In this document: positions 10,004 through 20,858 of the stretch, piece by piece
How positions within the stretch are numbered: the stretch's first letter is position 1
Layout: every line of letters starts with the position of its first letter
Origin: Ambrosia x helenae
Lineage: Eukaryota; Streptophyta; Magnoliopsida; Asterales; Asteraceae
Assembly: GCA_030844895.1 (NCBI GenBank)
Contig: CM061231.1
Coordinates: 4,222,001 to 4,286,000, forward strand
Direction of reading: 5' to 3'
Length of the DNA: 64,000 nt
Made by a program: the position numbers and the translations under genes
The notes under the pieces: generated by a model
Database searches by the model: none
The model's input: the letters and a program-made list of their open reading frames with translations, nothing else
Told to the model about the DNA's origin: nothing

Positions 10004-12859
10004 ATGGCTGCTGTAGATGCAAATGAGTTTACAATGGTTAACCAAATTCATGTAAACCGAAACGGAGTGGCGTTAAAGCTAAAGATTATTCGGGTTTGGC
10101 GTCTACCCGATCGTCGCAATCCTAATGATGTGTACTCAATTGAAATGATCCTATGTGATGAAAATGTAAAACTCAACAACACGTTTTTTTATATCCTATT
10201 ATTTTTAAATTTCATAACTCTTTTTTAGTTGTGATGTTTTTAATTTTAATGTATATGAATTTTCTTATTTTCGTACGTTAAAATACATCAATTACGTAGA
10301 TACATATTTATAGTGTTTTCTTTTTTTTTTTTTATAATGAACAGGGTGACAGGATTCAAGCGAATGTATTTAAGCGGTTGTTTTTTAGATTTGAGAGGTT
10401 TCTGACTGAAAATTCTTCTCTTTTTATAAGAAATCCAGGAGTTGGGGTCAATTCCTCTAAATACAAGTATGCTCCAAACCCAAACAAACTCTGCTTGAAT
10501 ATGAATACTCAAGTTTCCGAATATGATGGTTTCCAAGGTCCAGATTTTGGTTTCTCTTTTGTGCCCTTTCAAAGAATTCTGGATAGGGAGGTTGATGAAT
10601 ATGTTACAATAGGTATATTTCGTTCTAATAGTCTTTTTTTCATCACAACCAAACCATAATAATAGTTTTATAAGTTATGTTTCATTAATGTTTATTTTAT
10701 ACTTGATCTTAGATGTTATAGGACATGTTAACAAGTTCTTCAGCAATGATGACAAAGATAAAAAGGTTGTCGCTGATAAAAAGAGGTTAACAATGGAAAT
10801 TCAAGATATCGAGTATGTATTCTTTATTTATTTATTTTTTTGTTTGCATTTTATATACAAAAAAAATTACGTAGCTTTATAAATTGTTTATTTATTTTTT
10901 ACTAAAATAATTTGTACTTTTTTGAAGGGGCTTGCGCATCTATTTAACGTTGTGGGATAGTTATGCCATGGAGATGTCTAAATATGTTGCAACTCATCAA
11001 ACAGAGAAAGAATTTATAATAATAATGCAGTTTGGCCGTTTGAAGTTTTATAATGGTTGTATAATGTTAATAAATATATATAGTTATATTTATATTTATA
11101 GCTACATTATATTTTGCATTATAAATTAAGTTCTAACTTCTAAATTTTCTTATTATTAAATATTTCAAATTTTTTTTCCTAATGTTTTTTTTATATAGGA
11201 AAACCGTATGTTTCTAACTCTTTTGGAGATCGAGTTAGTCGGCTGTTCATCAATGGAGATATTGAAGATATAAACCTGTACAAAAAAGGGTATGTACTAT
11301 TATGTTTTTCAATACGAATTACAAAACCTTTATAAAAAGTATTAATAAATATGTAATGTGTAAATCAAATTATTTTTATCAGGTTGGGTAAGAAAATCGC
11401 TGATAATCCTTCCTCTTCTCATCGACCATATGGAACTTCTATGTTCTGTTCTGATGAAGATGAATTTGTCCATAACACTCCTTTTAGTAACATTGGCGAC
11501 ATTTGTGAGATTCAAGAGGTAAGTATAATGTTGATACTTAAATTCGATATTTATAATTAAATATAAAAAATTGTAATGAGGTTAAAATTTTAATTTTTAT
11601 TTAATATTAATATCCATTGTATACCATATACTATCTTATTTCAGTAACAAATTATAATATTCATACAGGAGCAGGCTCTGGTATTATTGGGTACTATTAA
11701 AGACCTGTTTACCGAAATTGGCTGGTACTACATGGGATGCCCCAAATGCACCAGAAAATGTAGTATTGATTATATAATCAAACAGGTTGGTGAAGGAAGT
11801 TCAGATTTTGAGGAAGAAAAGGTTTACGAGTGTTTGAATGTTAGTTGTAGTGCGAAACAAGTTGTGCCTACACCAAGGTCGGATATATTTGTAACATCAA
11901 TTTTAATATACACAAATATAGTTTGATTTCAACCCAACTTAGTTATAAATTTTTGTTTTTTTTAATTTTTTTTTCTAGGTTTAAAATTCAGGTTCGTGTG
12001 CAAGACGTTAATGGTGTTGTATCTCTTATGTTGTTTCATCGTGACGTTGCACAACTTATTAGTAAAAGTGCTTCTGAATTGCTTGATTTGAATACGGTAT
12101 TCCATATTTTTAACTAAATTTTAAATACAAAATTATTTTAATAATTTCTTAATTATAGTTTTGTAATATTTATGTATTTGGTTATTCCTTTTAAATAGGT
12201 TGGTGATACAGTTGAATATCCTGAAGAGATTAAGACTTTGTTAGACAGAGAGTTTGCTTTTAAGATCTTTGTCTCTGGGTTCAATTTAAATAACAAATAT
12301 GATGGTTATGGTGTAACTAAGATAAGTGATGATCCAACAATTATCTCGCATCTTAAGAAAAAGTTGTACATAGGACATGCACATATTCGAATTCCATTTC
12401 ATATAACTTAGCAAATTTTATTTACGTAAGACTTTATTACATTTCTAATTTTTTGCATATATTTTTTTTAAAAACAGCCTGCTGAATCAGAATCACTTCA
12501 CACGTCTCTCCTGGCAATGCCGTCTAATGTTATTTCTGTTTCCAAGGTACCATTTTCACAAACACTTAATTTCATATTAATACATTTTACTCATTTTTTC
12601 TTTCATACACAATCACTGATGAATTTGCAACATATGTTTGTAACTATTTTTTCTTTAGGAATCAGACACGGGCGATAATGATACGCCAATTTCCATTGCT
12701 GATAACTTTGTTGATAAGAAAGTTTATGCTGAAGGAGAACAATGTTCTATCAGTTCCAAGTATCAAATGGTTAAGCGTAAACTGATTGACGCGATTTCTG
12801 ATGATGAAAGCACACCAATTCCTTCAACTAAGATTGGAAGTGGTGGTAGTATGGAGTAA
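10004..12859 (+). CDS. RPA1: RPA1 (RPA70)-like single-stranded DNA-binding protein
   Basis: Exons: 10004-10165, 10345-10612, 10713-10812, 10928-11055, 11199-11289, 11383-11518, 11669-11877, 11979-12096, 12199-about 12366, 12478-12546, 12659-12859, giving about 550 residues. Phases agree at every junction except exon 9 to 10. The first exons form an OB fold (LKIIRVWRLPDRRNPNDVYSI) as in DBD-A; LTLWDSYAMEM is typical of DBD-B; WYYMGCPKC and YECLNVSC give the zinc ribbon of the DBD-C (Rep_fac-A_C) domain. The tail VKRKLIDAI is acidic and short. An acceptor at 9991 suggests a leader intron. RPA1-like proteins are commonly encoded by plant Helitrons and are thought to bind single-stranded DNA during transposition. 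The exon 9 donor is unclear: the open frame runs into a TAG at 12409, so the gene may be broken there. Confidence 0.85.
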
Positions 12860-13425
12860 CTTAAAATTCCGTTGAGCCTCCCGTCTTCCTAAACCCAAAA
12901 TGAAGAAGATTTGTTTGCTATGCTTATGGTCAACCAGTTTCATTGCTTTATGTTTTGTTTTTTTTTAATAATTTTGAACAATTTCTACTTTGTTATTTTC
13001 TCTTTATACCATGATATGGTTTACTGTTTTTATTAAGTTTCATAACGATGATAATATTTAATAAATGCGTTTGCTTGATTGATAAGTATGTTTTCATCCA
13101 TTTGATATTATGTTTAGTATATATAGATACAACTAGATTGGTGGATGTAGTCATCAAGCATAATAGTGAGTTTAATTTTGTATGATTAGTATCTAATTAT
13201 AACAAAAAAATTGTAACATAAATGTTGTATATCATTTTAATTTTGTTACCGAAATATGTTGTTATAATACAAGCAACCATGGATCGGCCCACTAACTTAC
13301 CAACACCAATCCATATAAATTACATAGCATACATATTAGATTACTTATTGGGTTGAATGTTTTAATTAGACAAAGGCCCGATTATTTAATCTTACATTCT
13401 GATTCAGCCCAACATCAATTGTTTC

Positions 13426-13505
13426 ATTATATACATACCCGATACCCCACATTGTTTCACTTTTTCAGATTTCTAGGCTCTTCCAAAAAGCTACTTTACC
13501 AAAAT
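13426..13505 (+). promoter_or_regulatory. promoter and leader exon of the second B3-like gene
   Basis: ATTATATACATA (13426-13437) is a TATA-like box, followed by a short leader ending AAAAT/GTAAGT (donor at 13506). The partner acceptor is AATGCAG at 14344, placing 36 bases of leader before the ATG at 14378. Confidence 0.5.
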
Positions 13506-14377
13506 GTAAGTAACCGTTCATCTTCTTCACTATTATGAAATTTCGATACTATCAAACACTTTCAGACATCATGTTAATAATCGTGTATCTGTTAGGAATC
13601 GATGTATTTGTTATTATCACTATGATTTTTTGATGATGCATGTGCTATTAGTTCTCTCATTAACAGTATTAATTGTGTATCTTGATATGTAATGTCACTT
13701 ATATGTATTGAGTAACAATCATTGTTTGATCTTTAATGTTAAGTAGATAAACAATCACTGTTAAATATAGATGAATATCATTAACAAATCTGGAGAATTA
13801 GTGGTGTGATAATTTATTATTAATCATATTTGATTGTTTTGATCAATGTTTTATTTTCAAATTATTGTTCTTGCATGTATGTAAATAATTGTTTGTATTA
13901 CTATGTTAATTTCGAAATATGTATAATATGGTTATTAATTGTTTTTTAGTAACCTACTAATCAGTTGATGAATTATATAAATATACATATCGAAACTGAT
14001 TTATAGTATTGTTTTTGTTTGCCATGAACATATACCGCGTCTACTCCGGTGGGTACCAATCTACTGATTAGTTGCTCGATAAATCATTCCGGATATGTTA
14101 TCAGTTTTTTTCAGTAGCATGTCAGTTCGTTGGTTAATGTTTGATGATTTTTCGAAAATAATCCATATTCAATCATATGATGTTAGCTCTGTTTTTTGTA
14201 TTTTGTTGTTTAGTCTTATTCGATTTTCTACAAATTGCCATAATAGACATGCGTTTTTATTTAGATTTGTTTGTTTTCAATACATGTGTAGTTGTATACA
14301 TACTTATGCTTTTAACCTTATTTCTCACCTTCAAATGAATGCAGCCTTTTGCCATCCTGCCGCTTAAGTAGCAAAAA

Positions 14378-14970
14378 ATGGTAAAACACTTAGATTTTTC
14401 TTTATTTTTATATCTATTTTTTGTAAACATACAATTTACGCTTAACTTTATAATTGTTTAGGCTAACCAACAGCCTGTTGAAGTGATTGAAGTTTCAAGT
14501 GACTCGTCTGACTTTAGCGATTGGGATGAAAGCGATTCGGATAGTGGGATGCACAATTTGGGTTTATGTAATTGGGAAGCTGCTCCTGAGCGTGATTCCA
14601 TTGTTACAAAAGTCACAAACAAATTTGTGAGTATTTGTTTAGTCATTACTAAATTTTAATCTCTAAGTATTTTTGTTAACAATTGTGATCTTTTAATTAA
14701 CTTATTACACGCAAATCTTTATGTATTTTGTCGCAGCGCTTTCCAGTCGCTTTTGCAAGGCACCATCACTTCGAAAAGAAAGCCACTGTTTTTGTCCAGT
14801 TTGAAAATGGACCGTGTATGATTAGAAGAGTGCTGGTTGAAGGAAGCGGGAGTAAGGTAAGGTATTCGTTGAACAAATGGAAGTCAAGAATGAAAAGGCT
14901 TGGGTTAAGGAATGGTCGTCGTTATAAGCTTACGTTTTACAAGGGCATTTTGGTTTTCTCCATGCCTTAG
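14378..14970 (+). CDS. B3-like DNA-binding protein with acidic N terminus
   Basis: Proposed exons: 14378-14380 (the ATG alone, then GTAAAA), 14462-14626 and 14737-14970, all phase 0, giving 133 residues. The second exon is acidic (VIEVSSDSSDFSDWDESDSD), like the linker of plant REM proteins. The last exon (RFPVAFARHHHFEKKATVFV ... YSLNKWKSRMKRLGLRNGRRYKL) has the B3 pattern: FP-x-x-FA, a beta-rich centre, a W in the later half and LGLRNG in place of the usual L-x-x-GD. Such domains bind DNA in the nucleus. A start exon consisting of just ATG is unusual and the domain call is by pattern only. An alternative is an unrelated small nuclear protein. Confidence 0.55.
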
Positions 14971-15675
14971 CTAAAGGCATTGTAGGTTCAATGTTTTTGG
15001 TTTTGTCATTTGTTGTTGAAAATGACGATATCGTAGTAGAAATGAAATATAACATGACGTTTATGTACGTTTAGTGGTCCCAAATTTTGGTTGTTTATTA
15101 CTGTGGGTACCCGTTTTGTACTAGCAACTTACTTATTATGAATGACCTTCATGTTTAGGTGTTAACTTTTATCCGAATATTAATGAATGAATCGGTTTGT
15201 AGTATGTATGCCGTTTTAATTTTGCATCAAGTTATGTATTCATATAAACAATAGATGCTGCTATAAGTTTTGACCTCTTTCAAATTTGTATACACTTATT
15301 AGAAACAATCCATTTAATATACTAATACAACCGCTCCGTGGTTCTGTGTTTTGGTACACCGATCATTCTGGTGTTATAACCCTTTACTAAAATTCGTAGT
15401 AAATAATTTAATTAGACAAATAACATAAAAATACAAGTTTATATTTGATAACTATTAATATTTGGCATAAACTAATTTTAGAATTGACTATACAAAAAAT
15501 TCGTTTGACTTTGATAACTAAAATTGTGTACAATTATACATAAATAAATTTCCAGTATATTTGGTAAATTGAAAAGGAGATTATATGTTTTAAAAATTTA
15601 CGGTAATTTATGTTCATAAACAATTGAACATATATATTGTTATTAATAAACTTTACAAAAATATTTCTATTCATC

Positions 15676-15743
15676 TTTATATAATAGTTATGCAACCATG
15701 AATATGTAATTCATTTAAAAGCCTTTTCACTTTTGAAAACAAG
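15676..15743 (+). promoter_or_regulatory. promoter and leader exon of the zinc-finger gene
   Basis: TTTATATAATAG (15676-15687) is TATA-like. A leader of some 30 bases ends ACAAG/GTTTC at 15743, and the acceptor TTTTTTTAG is at 15820, six bases before the ATG. The TATA, short leader exon and leader intron match the first two Helitron genes. Confidence 0.45.
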
Positions 15744-15825
15744 GTTTCAAAACTTTGTTTGGTTATCTAATTTATTTACGTTTTGTGTTTATGTATACTA
15801 TTTTTTTTTCATTTTTTTAGTTGTC

Positions 15826-16228
15826 ATGGATAATAGAACCGTTCAAATGGTAGTCAACGGTGCAGTCTTGCATGAAATCGTTTACTGTTATCTATGCGAT
15901 CTAAACTGTATTGACCATGCTCAATACATTCAACATTGCAATGGCAAAAAACATCGGGCAAAGGTATTACATTTACGTCATTCGTATAATATATTGCGCA
16001 TTCCTTTTGTCAAGATATTTTAATATACGTAGTTTTTTTTTGACATTCAAGAATGGTATGTATTAATGGCTATTTTTGTAGATTGGGCATGCGTATGGTC
16101 AAGATTTGTTCTACTGTGGAGTTTGCAACATCCAATGTACCAGCATGGATAACTTGAATGACCATCTTGCAGGAAAGAAACACATTAAGGCGATAAAGGC
16201 CCAAGGTTTTTTTAATGTTATGGAATAA
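15826..16228 (+). CDS. two-finger U1/matrin-type C2H2 zinc-finger protein
   Basis: Exons 15826-15963 and 16082-16228 (GTATTAC donor, TTTTGTAG acceptor, phase 0) encode 94 residues. Two fingers have identical spacing C-x2-C-x12-H-x5-H: CYLC with QHCNGKKH in the first and CGVC with DHLAGKKH in the second. GKKH after the first His is the hallmark of U1-type (zf-met) fingers, which in known proteins bind double-stranded or structured RNA. The two exons each carry one finger, suggesting an exon-wise duplication. All zinc ligands are intact and the frame is open, so it may be expressed. It sits about 860 bp downstream of the B3-like gene, in the same orientation. Confidence 0.8.
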
Positions 16229-17621
16229 GATATTCTTATGTCTCGTAATGTCGCATCTTTTAATTTTAGTATCTTAATTGTTTTCAATAACAAATACTAA
16301 TTACCGTTTTTCAGTTTATGCATCTATGTTTCTATATTCCCTAATGTTATAGATAATGTTATTTACTATGTTAATTTTGAAGCATTCATATTTTATTCCG
16401 TCGTTTACATACTTAGATGTCCGATGTTTGACACTATGTAAAATATATCTACATCTTATGATTTGTTGATAACCAAGACATGGTTTTATACCAAAAGTTT
16501 AATAGATATGCCAATTAAAAGTAACCAGTTTATATAAAACTTCGACCCAATTAGAATAAATTCCATAATTTGAGTTTGTATTGAAGAAAAAACGTGTAAT
16601 ACATATGACTACTTTTTGCTTTTGTTTCTTCAATCCGATGTAACCTCATTAAAATACGATTCTTTGTGTACCTCATACACAGCTTCAGGTACATACATCG
16701 ATAACTTTTCTCTATGTAATGAATGATACTGTTAATACCAATCTATTATTGTTTCAATTATACATTGTTAGTTAATAACTGAACAGTTGTATTCTAAATT
16801 ATCATATGTAACTGCACTTAGTGCATAAACTTGCTGAAGTTTATGTATGTTCATATCCCGGCACTTTTTTCTCGCCAATCTTTATTACCTATACAGTTTT
16901 CATAAATAATTTGTCATAATTGTGTATACGTTAAACTAAATCTGTAACCTGTTAATTTATAAATGAAGAAATAGATACCGAGTAGAGTGCCTTGCAAAAC
17001 ACTCATGACAAACATACATCGTGTGAAAGGTTGCAAGACAGATTCTGCATAAACAACAGATATAGCAGATTTATCAAACTGTTGAATTATGTGACGATTA
17101 TTATAAACATTTTTTTTGGGAAATATATTTGAATAAGCTTGCAATACAAACAGACGTTATGTATATACAACTTCAATAATAAAGTATTATTTTAAACTTT
17201 CTTTTTGTGCTTTGAACAGTGCGTTGCCATTTGTCAATAAAACAAGTTATGTACTAATTACAATTACATTAAAAATAAAAATATGATAAAAAGTCATTTA
17301 CAAAAACACAATGTATTCATACCTTTTGTTATTTTTTGTTAAAGTTTATACTTTGGTTGAGTACTGATCATAATAGGTAATCGGTTTTCATTACTAACGT
17401 TACTTATAGGTTACAAAAAATATCCACTTTGACATGAAAACCATAGTTATATATTAGTTTTAATTTTAATACCCATTTCATATCAACGCAACATTGAAAC
17501 ATGACGTTTATATAAGAAAAAAAAATATCAGGCTAACCGTTATTCTTAACACTTTACGTTGTAGCCACTAAACTTGAATAATACAACTCTTAGTTTAATA
17601 AAAAAATTTTATTTACTATGA
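16229..17621. other. Helitron 3' part without genes
   Basis: AT-rich, with no frame or splice pattern I trust. It ends in the terminal hairpin. Confidence 0.6.
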
Positions 17622-17627
17622 TTTGCA

Positions 17628-17656
17628 CCGTGGGTCCCCACGGGTCTCAAACCTAG
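17628..17656 (+). other. Helitron 3' terminal hairpin and CTAG
   Basis: Stem CCGTGG (17628-17633) and CCACGG (17638-17643) around GTCC, then GTCTCAAAC and CTAG. In Helitrons this hairpin acts as the transposition terminator. Confidence 0.85.
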
Positions 17657-17840
17657 TTCTAATTATAATAATTCATTAGATAACTGAATTCTAATAATTC
17701 ACAAAGAATTACCTGAAATAACTACCAACCGCAAGACAGCGAACCGACCAACACCCTACATATATATTTTATTATTTTTGTATTATTCAGTTAATATAAT
17801 TAATAATAATAAGACAACTTACATTTTATCTTTTTGTTCT

Positions 17841-17945
17841 TTTGAAGGTTAATTTTTTACTCACGGTGAAACTTGAACTTAAGACCTCACATTTAAATGT
17901 ATTAAAATGTTTTATCTTATCACTTGACCACCAACCCCAATAGTA
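17841..17945 (-). mobile_element. tRNA-derived SINE head, degenerate
   Basis: On the minus strand, GGTTGGTGGTCAAGTGAT resembles a pol III A box and AAGTTCAAGTTTC a B box about 60 bases later. No clean tail or target duplication seen. Confidence 0.4.
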
Positions 17946-18063
17946 ACTTAATCAAGATCAACTCGAATGATGTGATTTTGTCGGATTTCATTAATACTTA
18001 CTTGCATGATTATAATAGACAACGATATAATTATCGAAAGTGAAAAGTGAATAGGTATATCAA

Positions 18064-18894
18064 CAGTGGCGAAGCTTGAGAAATTGGTCCGGGGGGTCGG
18101 AAATTAACAGTCACTAGACGTGATCTAATTTTTTTTTTCAATAGCTATGTTTCGGATTATATGTTCGGGTTGGTGATTCGATTCGGGTCGAGTCAAACAT
18201 TAAATACAATAATATTAAAGTTCTAAGCATTGTTTAACAAAAAATTGAACAACGTCCAACAATTATAAGAATATTTATGCTAAAGAGAAGATGATAGATA
18301 TAGTTATCTTGTGGCATTTGGGTGACACATACATACACAAACAACCCGACCCCCATTTGTAAATATTATATTGGGTCGGTTTAATCAACATTCAACAACA
18401 CAACAAGATAATAATATATGAATCTATAAATTAATACTTTGAATGGAGACTTGAAAAATGAAAGTATGAAACGACCCGGGTGAGATCAAGAGACAGAGTA
18501 CAGAGAGGGTTTAAACTTTAAAGTTTTATTTAGGTTTAGGCTTGTATTTGGGCTTTTTAATTGGATTTTCCCTAAAGAAAAAAATGGGCAAAATCAAACA
18601 ATTAGGTTGTACCTCTCAAAAAGGGCCCAAATGAAAAAAAAAAAAAAAAAAAAAAAACGATAAACTTGGTAAAACAACCGATATTTGGGAACCTTGTATC
18701 ATTTGATATATCGTTAGTTTTGGTTTATATAATATACCTATTTTTTTTCAAAAAAAAAAAAACAAAAAAAAACCAGGGGGTCGAAATCGTAGATACCTAA
18801 AAAATTCTATACGGATATTATATAATCGGAACTTCTGAGTGAAAATTCAGGGGGGTCAGCCGCCCCCTCCCGCCCTTTGAAACCTCCGCCACTG
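18064..18894. mobile_element. non-autonomous hAT (Tip100-like) element
   Basis: Ends are inverted: left CAGTGGCGAAGCTTGAGA, right (reversed) CAGTGGCGGAGGTTTCAAAG. An exact 8-bp target duplication TATATCAA flanks it (18056-18063 and 18895-18902). The 831-bp interior has A-rich runs and no coding sequence. The 8-bp duplication and CAGNGGCGGAG-like ends point to the hAT superfamily. Confidence 0.9.
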
Positions 18895-18902
18895 TATATC
18901 AA

Positions 18903-19620
18903 GGTGTTACTAGAAAATGAATTCTTTTGTGACAACTTAGTTTGTCGCCCTGTCAGAAACACCATTAAGCTTGTGACGAAGTTAGATTTTGTGGCTATTT
19001 TTTCGGGAATTTGTGGGAAGTCTTAGGGTTATTTATTTTGTTAGCAAACCTGTTGCAAATCATGAATTGTGGGGATCATGTACATAATTATGTATATTTA
19101 TGTCATGGCTATGTGAAAAAGACTAGTGAATAATTATTTGTGGAGGGTAATATGATGATGTGAAGGATAAGGTGATAAGGCCCATGTGACTTTAAGGTGG
19201 CACATGGAAAGGTATTGATTATTGGAACCAATTAGAAGGTGGTTTTGGCTCATTTAACTAATTTGTATGTGGTACCTCATTCGTTATCGATCTTTTTGTT
19301 AGACTATAACAATCACTCACAACTATCGACGATAATGAAGGTGATGGAGGTATGGAACTCATAAAGATAGGTGGGTGTGACCGTGAGAGACAGAGATACG
19401 TTAAGATTACAGATGATCTATATGATGGAGGATGCAAGAACTATTGGTTATATGCACATACCCGATTTGGAATTTGATTAGAAGATGAATAGAGAAATAT
19501 TTTAGTAAATTGATTGTATCAAGTAATGTATAGATATTTTCACCGATTTAGAAGATTCGGTTTCGTATTATATATTGTTTACCGATTAATGAATTGATCA
19601 AGTGGATACATTATCCTTTA
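18903..19620 (+). other. probable 5' LTR remnant of a copia element
   Basis: The stretch precedes a tRNA-Met primer site, so part of it must be LTR; GTGGATACA just before 19610 may be the LTR end. I could not fix the TG start. The first 100 bases (ACTAGAAAATGAATTC, GTGACGAAG) look like a decayed CACTA MITE end. Confidence 0.4.
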
Positions 19621-19631
19621 TGGTATCAGAG
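19621..19631 (+). other. primer binding site, initiator tRNA-Met type
   Basis: TGGTATCAGAG, the standard PBS of plant copia elements, lies just before the gag remnant. Confidence 0.8.
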
Positions 19632-20541
19632 TATCAATCCTCTTCTCCTCCTCTCTAACCCTACCCGCCGCCGCTACCATCTTCTCTGGCCTCCGGCTCT
19701 CCCTCTCCGGCCCTCCTTCCCTTTCCAATACTCATGGAATTCAAACTACATCCCGCCCTTACCATCTCTAACATCAAAACACATGTCCCTATCAAACTTG
19801 AAAAGGATTAAACCCACTACACCACTTGGAAAACTTTCCTTAAGGTCCATTGCCAAGTTTACGAGATGCTCGATCACCTCTCACCCAAGCCGAACCCTGA
19901 TGCTCCTCCGCCTGGTTCTGACCCCACGGTTGCTGCCAAAGCCGAAGCCGATATTCTGCCATCCGAAACATTGTTGAGCCGACTGGATGCCATTATGCTC
20001 CAATGGATTTATGCCACCATCTCCTCGTCCCTCCTGCACGTTATTCTGAAGCCGGGTCAGACCACTCACGATGCCTGGCTTGTCATCGAAAGTGAGTTCA
20101 ATGATAATAAGAATACTAGAGCTATTTTCCTAGGTCAAGAGTTTGCTAACCTATGCCTTGAGAACTTCTCCACCATGGTCGATTATTGTCAACACGCCAA
20201 ACATCTGGTCGATCAACTTGAGAGCGTTGGTTCTCCTGTTGACGACCGGATGCTTGTTAATAAAATCCTAACCGGCCTCACAGAACAGTATGACAGGATC
20301 TCTACCGTCCTCCAAAACCGTGATCCTCTCCCGGACTTCAATGAGGTTCGCTCCCGTCTCAACATGGAAGAACAAAAGAAAAAGCGACAGGTTACCTTGG
20401 CATCACAAACAGCCGCCACGACACTCGCAACTACCACCTCCACCCCGTCTCCAAACAAGTCCCAAACACCCGCCTGCTACTCACCTTCGGATCGTGGTCG
20501 TGGTCGCACCTTTGACACTAGTCAACGATCCAGGTCAACAT
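19632..20541 (+). pseudogene. copia gag (UBN2-type), truncated
   Basis: The frame ending near 20541 carries a typical UBN2 gag: LDAIMLQWIYATISSSLL, AWLVIESEFNDNKNTRAIFL, then EQYDRISTVLQNRDPLPDF and a basic, Thr/Pro-rich linker with RGRGR. In front, the expected start of gag (SNIKTHVPIKLEKD) is followed by a TAA near 19810 and a small length change. The zinc knuckle and all of pol are missing: sequence similarity ends around 20541. Gag would form the particle shell; this copy is dead. Confidence 0.8.
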
Positions 20542-20853
20542 CCGTACGCATTTTACTTATTATTGTGATTTCATGTGCATAATTTGACATTTTGCACACA
20601 CTATACCCATCCCCCAGTCTAGTAAAGCATGAGTTGTTGAGGAAACTCAATAGATTATCCGTTTATACATAGAACACCCAGACTACACAAAGAAATTAGC
20701 GTTGAACAGTCAAGCCAATCACACGCTTAACAGAGATCAACCGGATACCCGATTTCCTATGCACAAACAAATAACAATACACGTGACAATGCCCAAGTGG
20801 AAAGTTACACAATCCACTCAAACCCAAACAATAACAAAATGCTTTATGAGGTT
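20542..20853. other. sequence flanking the LARD insertion
   Basis: AT- and CA-rich with no gene. It continues at 28535 on the other side of the LARD, as the shared ATCAC duplication shows. Confidence 0.5.
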
Positions 20854-20858
20854 ATCAC

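Larger units (their letters stand above)
7140..17656 (+). mobile_element. Helitron, about 10.5 kb, gene-bearing
   Basis: The left end begins TCTATCTATATAATAA just after an A (7139). The right end is a 6-bp hairpin CCGTGG-GTCC-CCACGG (17628-17643), nine bases, then CTAG (17653-17656) followed by T (17657). TC at the 5' end, CTRR preceded by a hairpin at the 3' end, and insertion between A and T define Helitrons. Inside are four plus-strand genes: a short B3-domain gene, an RPA1-like gene, a second B3-like gene and a two-finger U1-type zinc-finger gene, plus two repeat arrays. No Rep/helicase (RepHel) coding region is visible, so this copy depends on others to move. RPA-like genes are known cargo of plant Helitrons; the other three look like captured or long-term passenger genes. 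Confidence 0.85.

Noticed and set aside
15100..15125. Internal Helitron-like end (GGGTACCC, then CTAG)
   Set aside because: The palindrome leaves almost no loop and CTAG is followed by C, not T.
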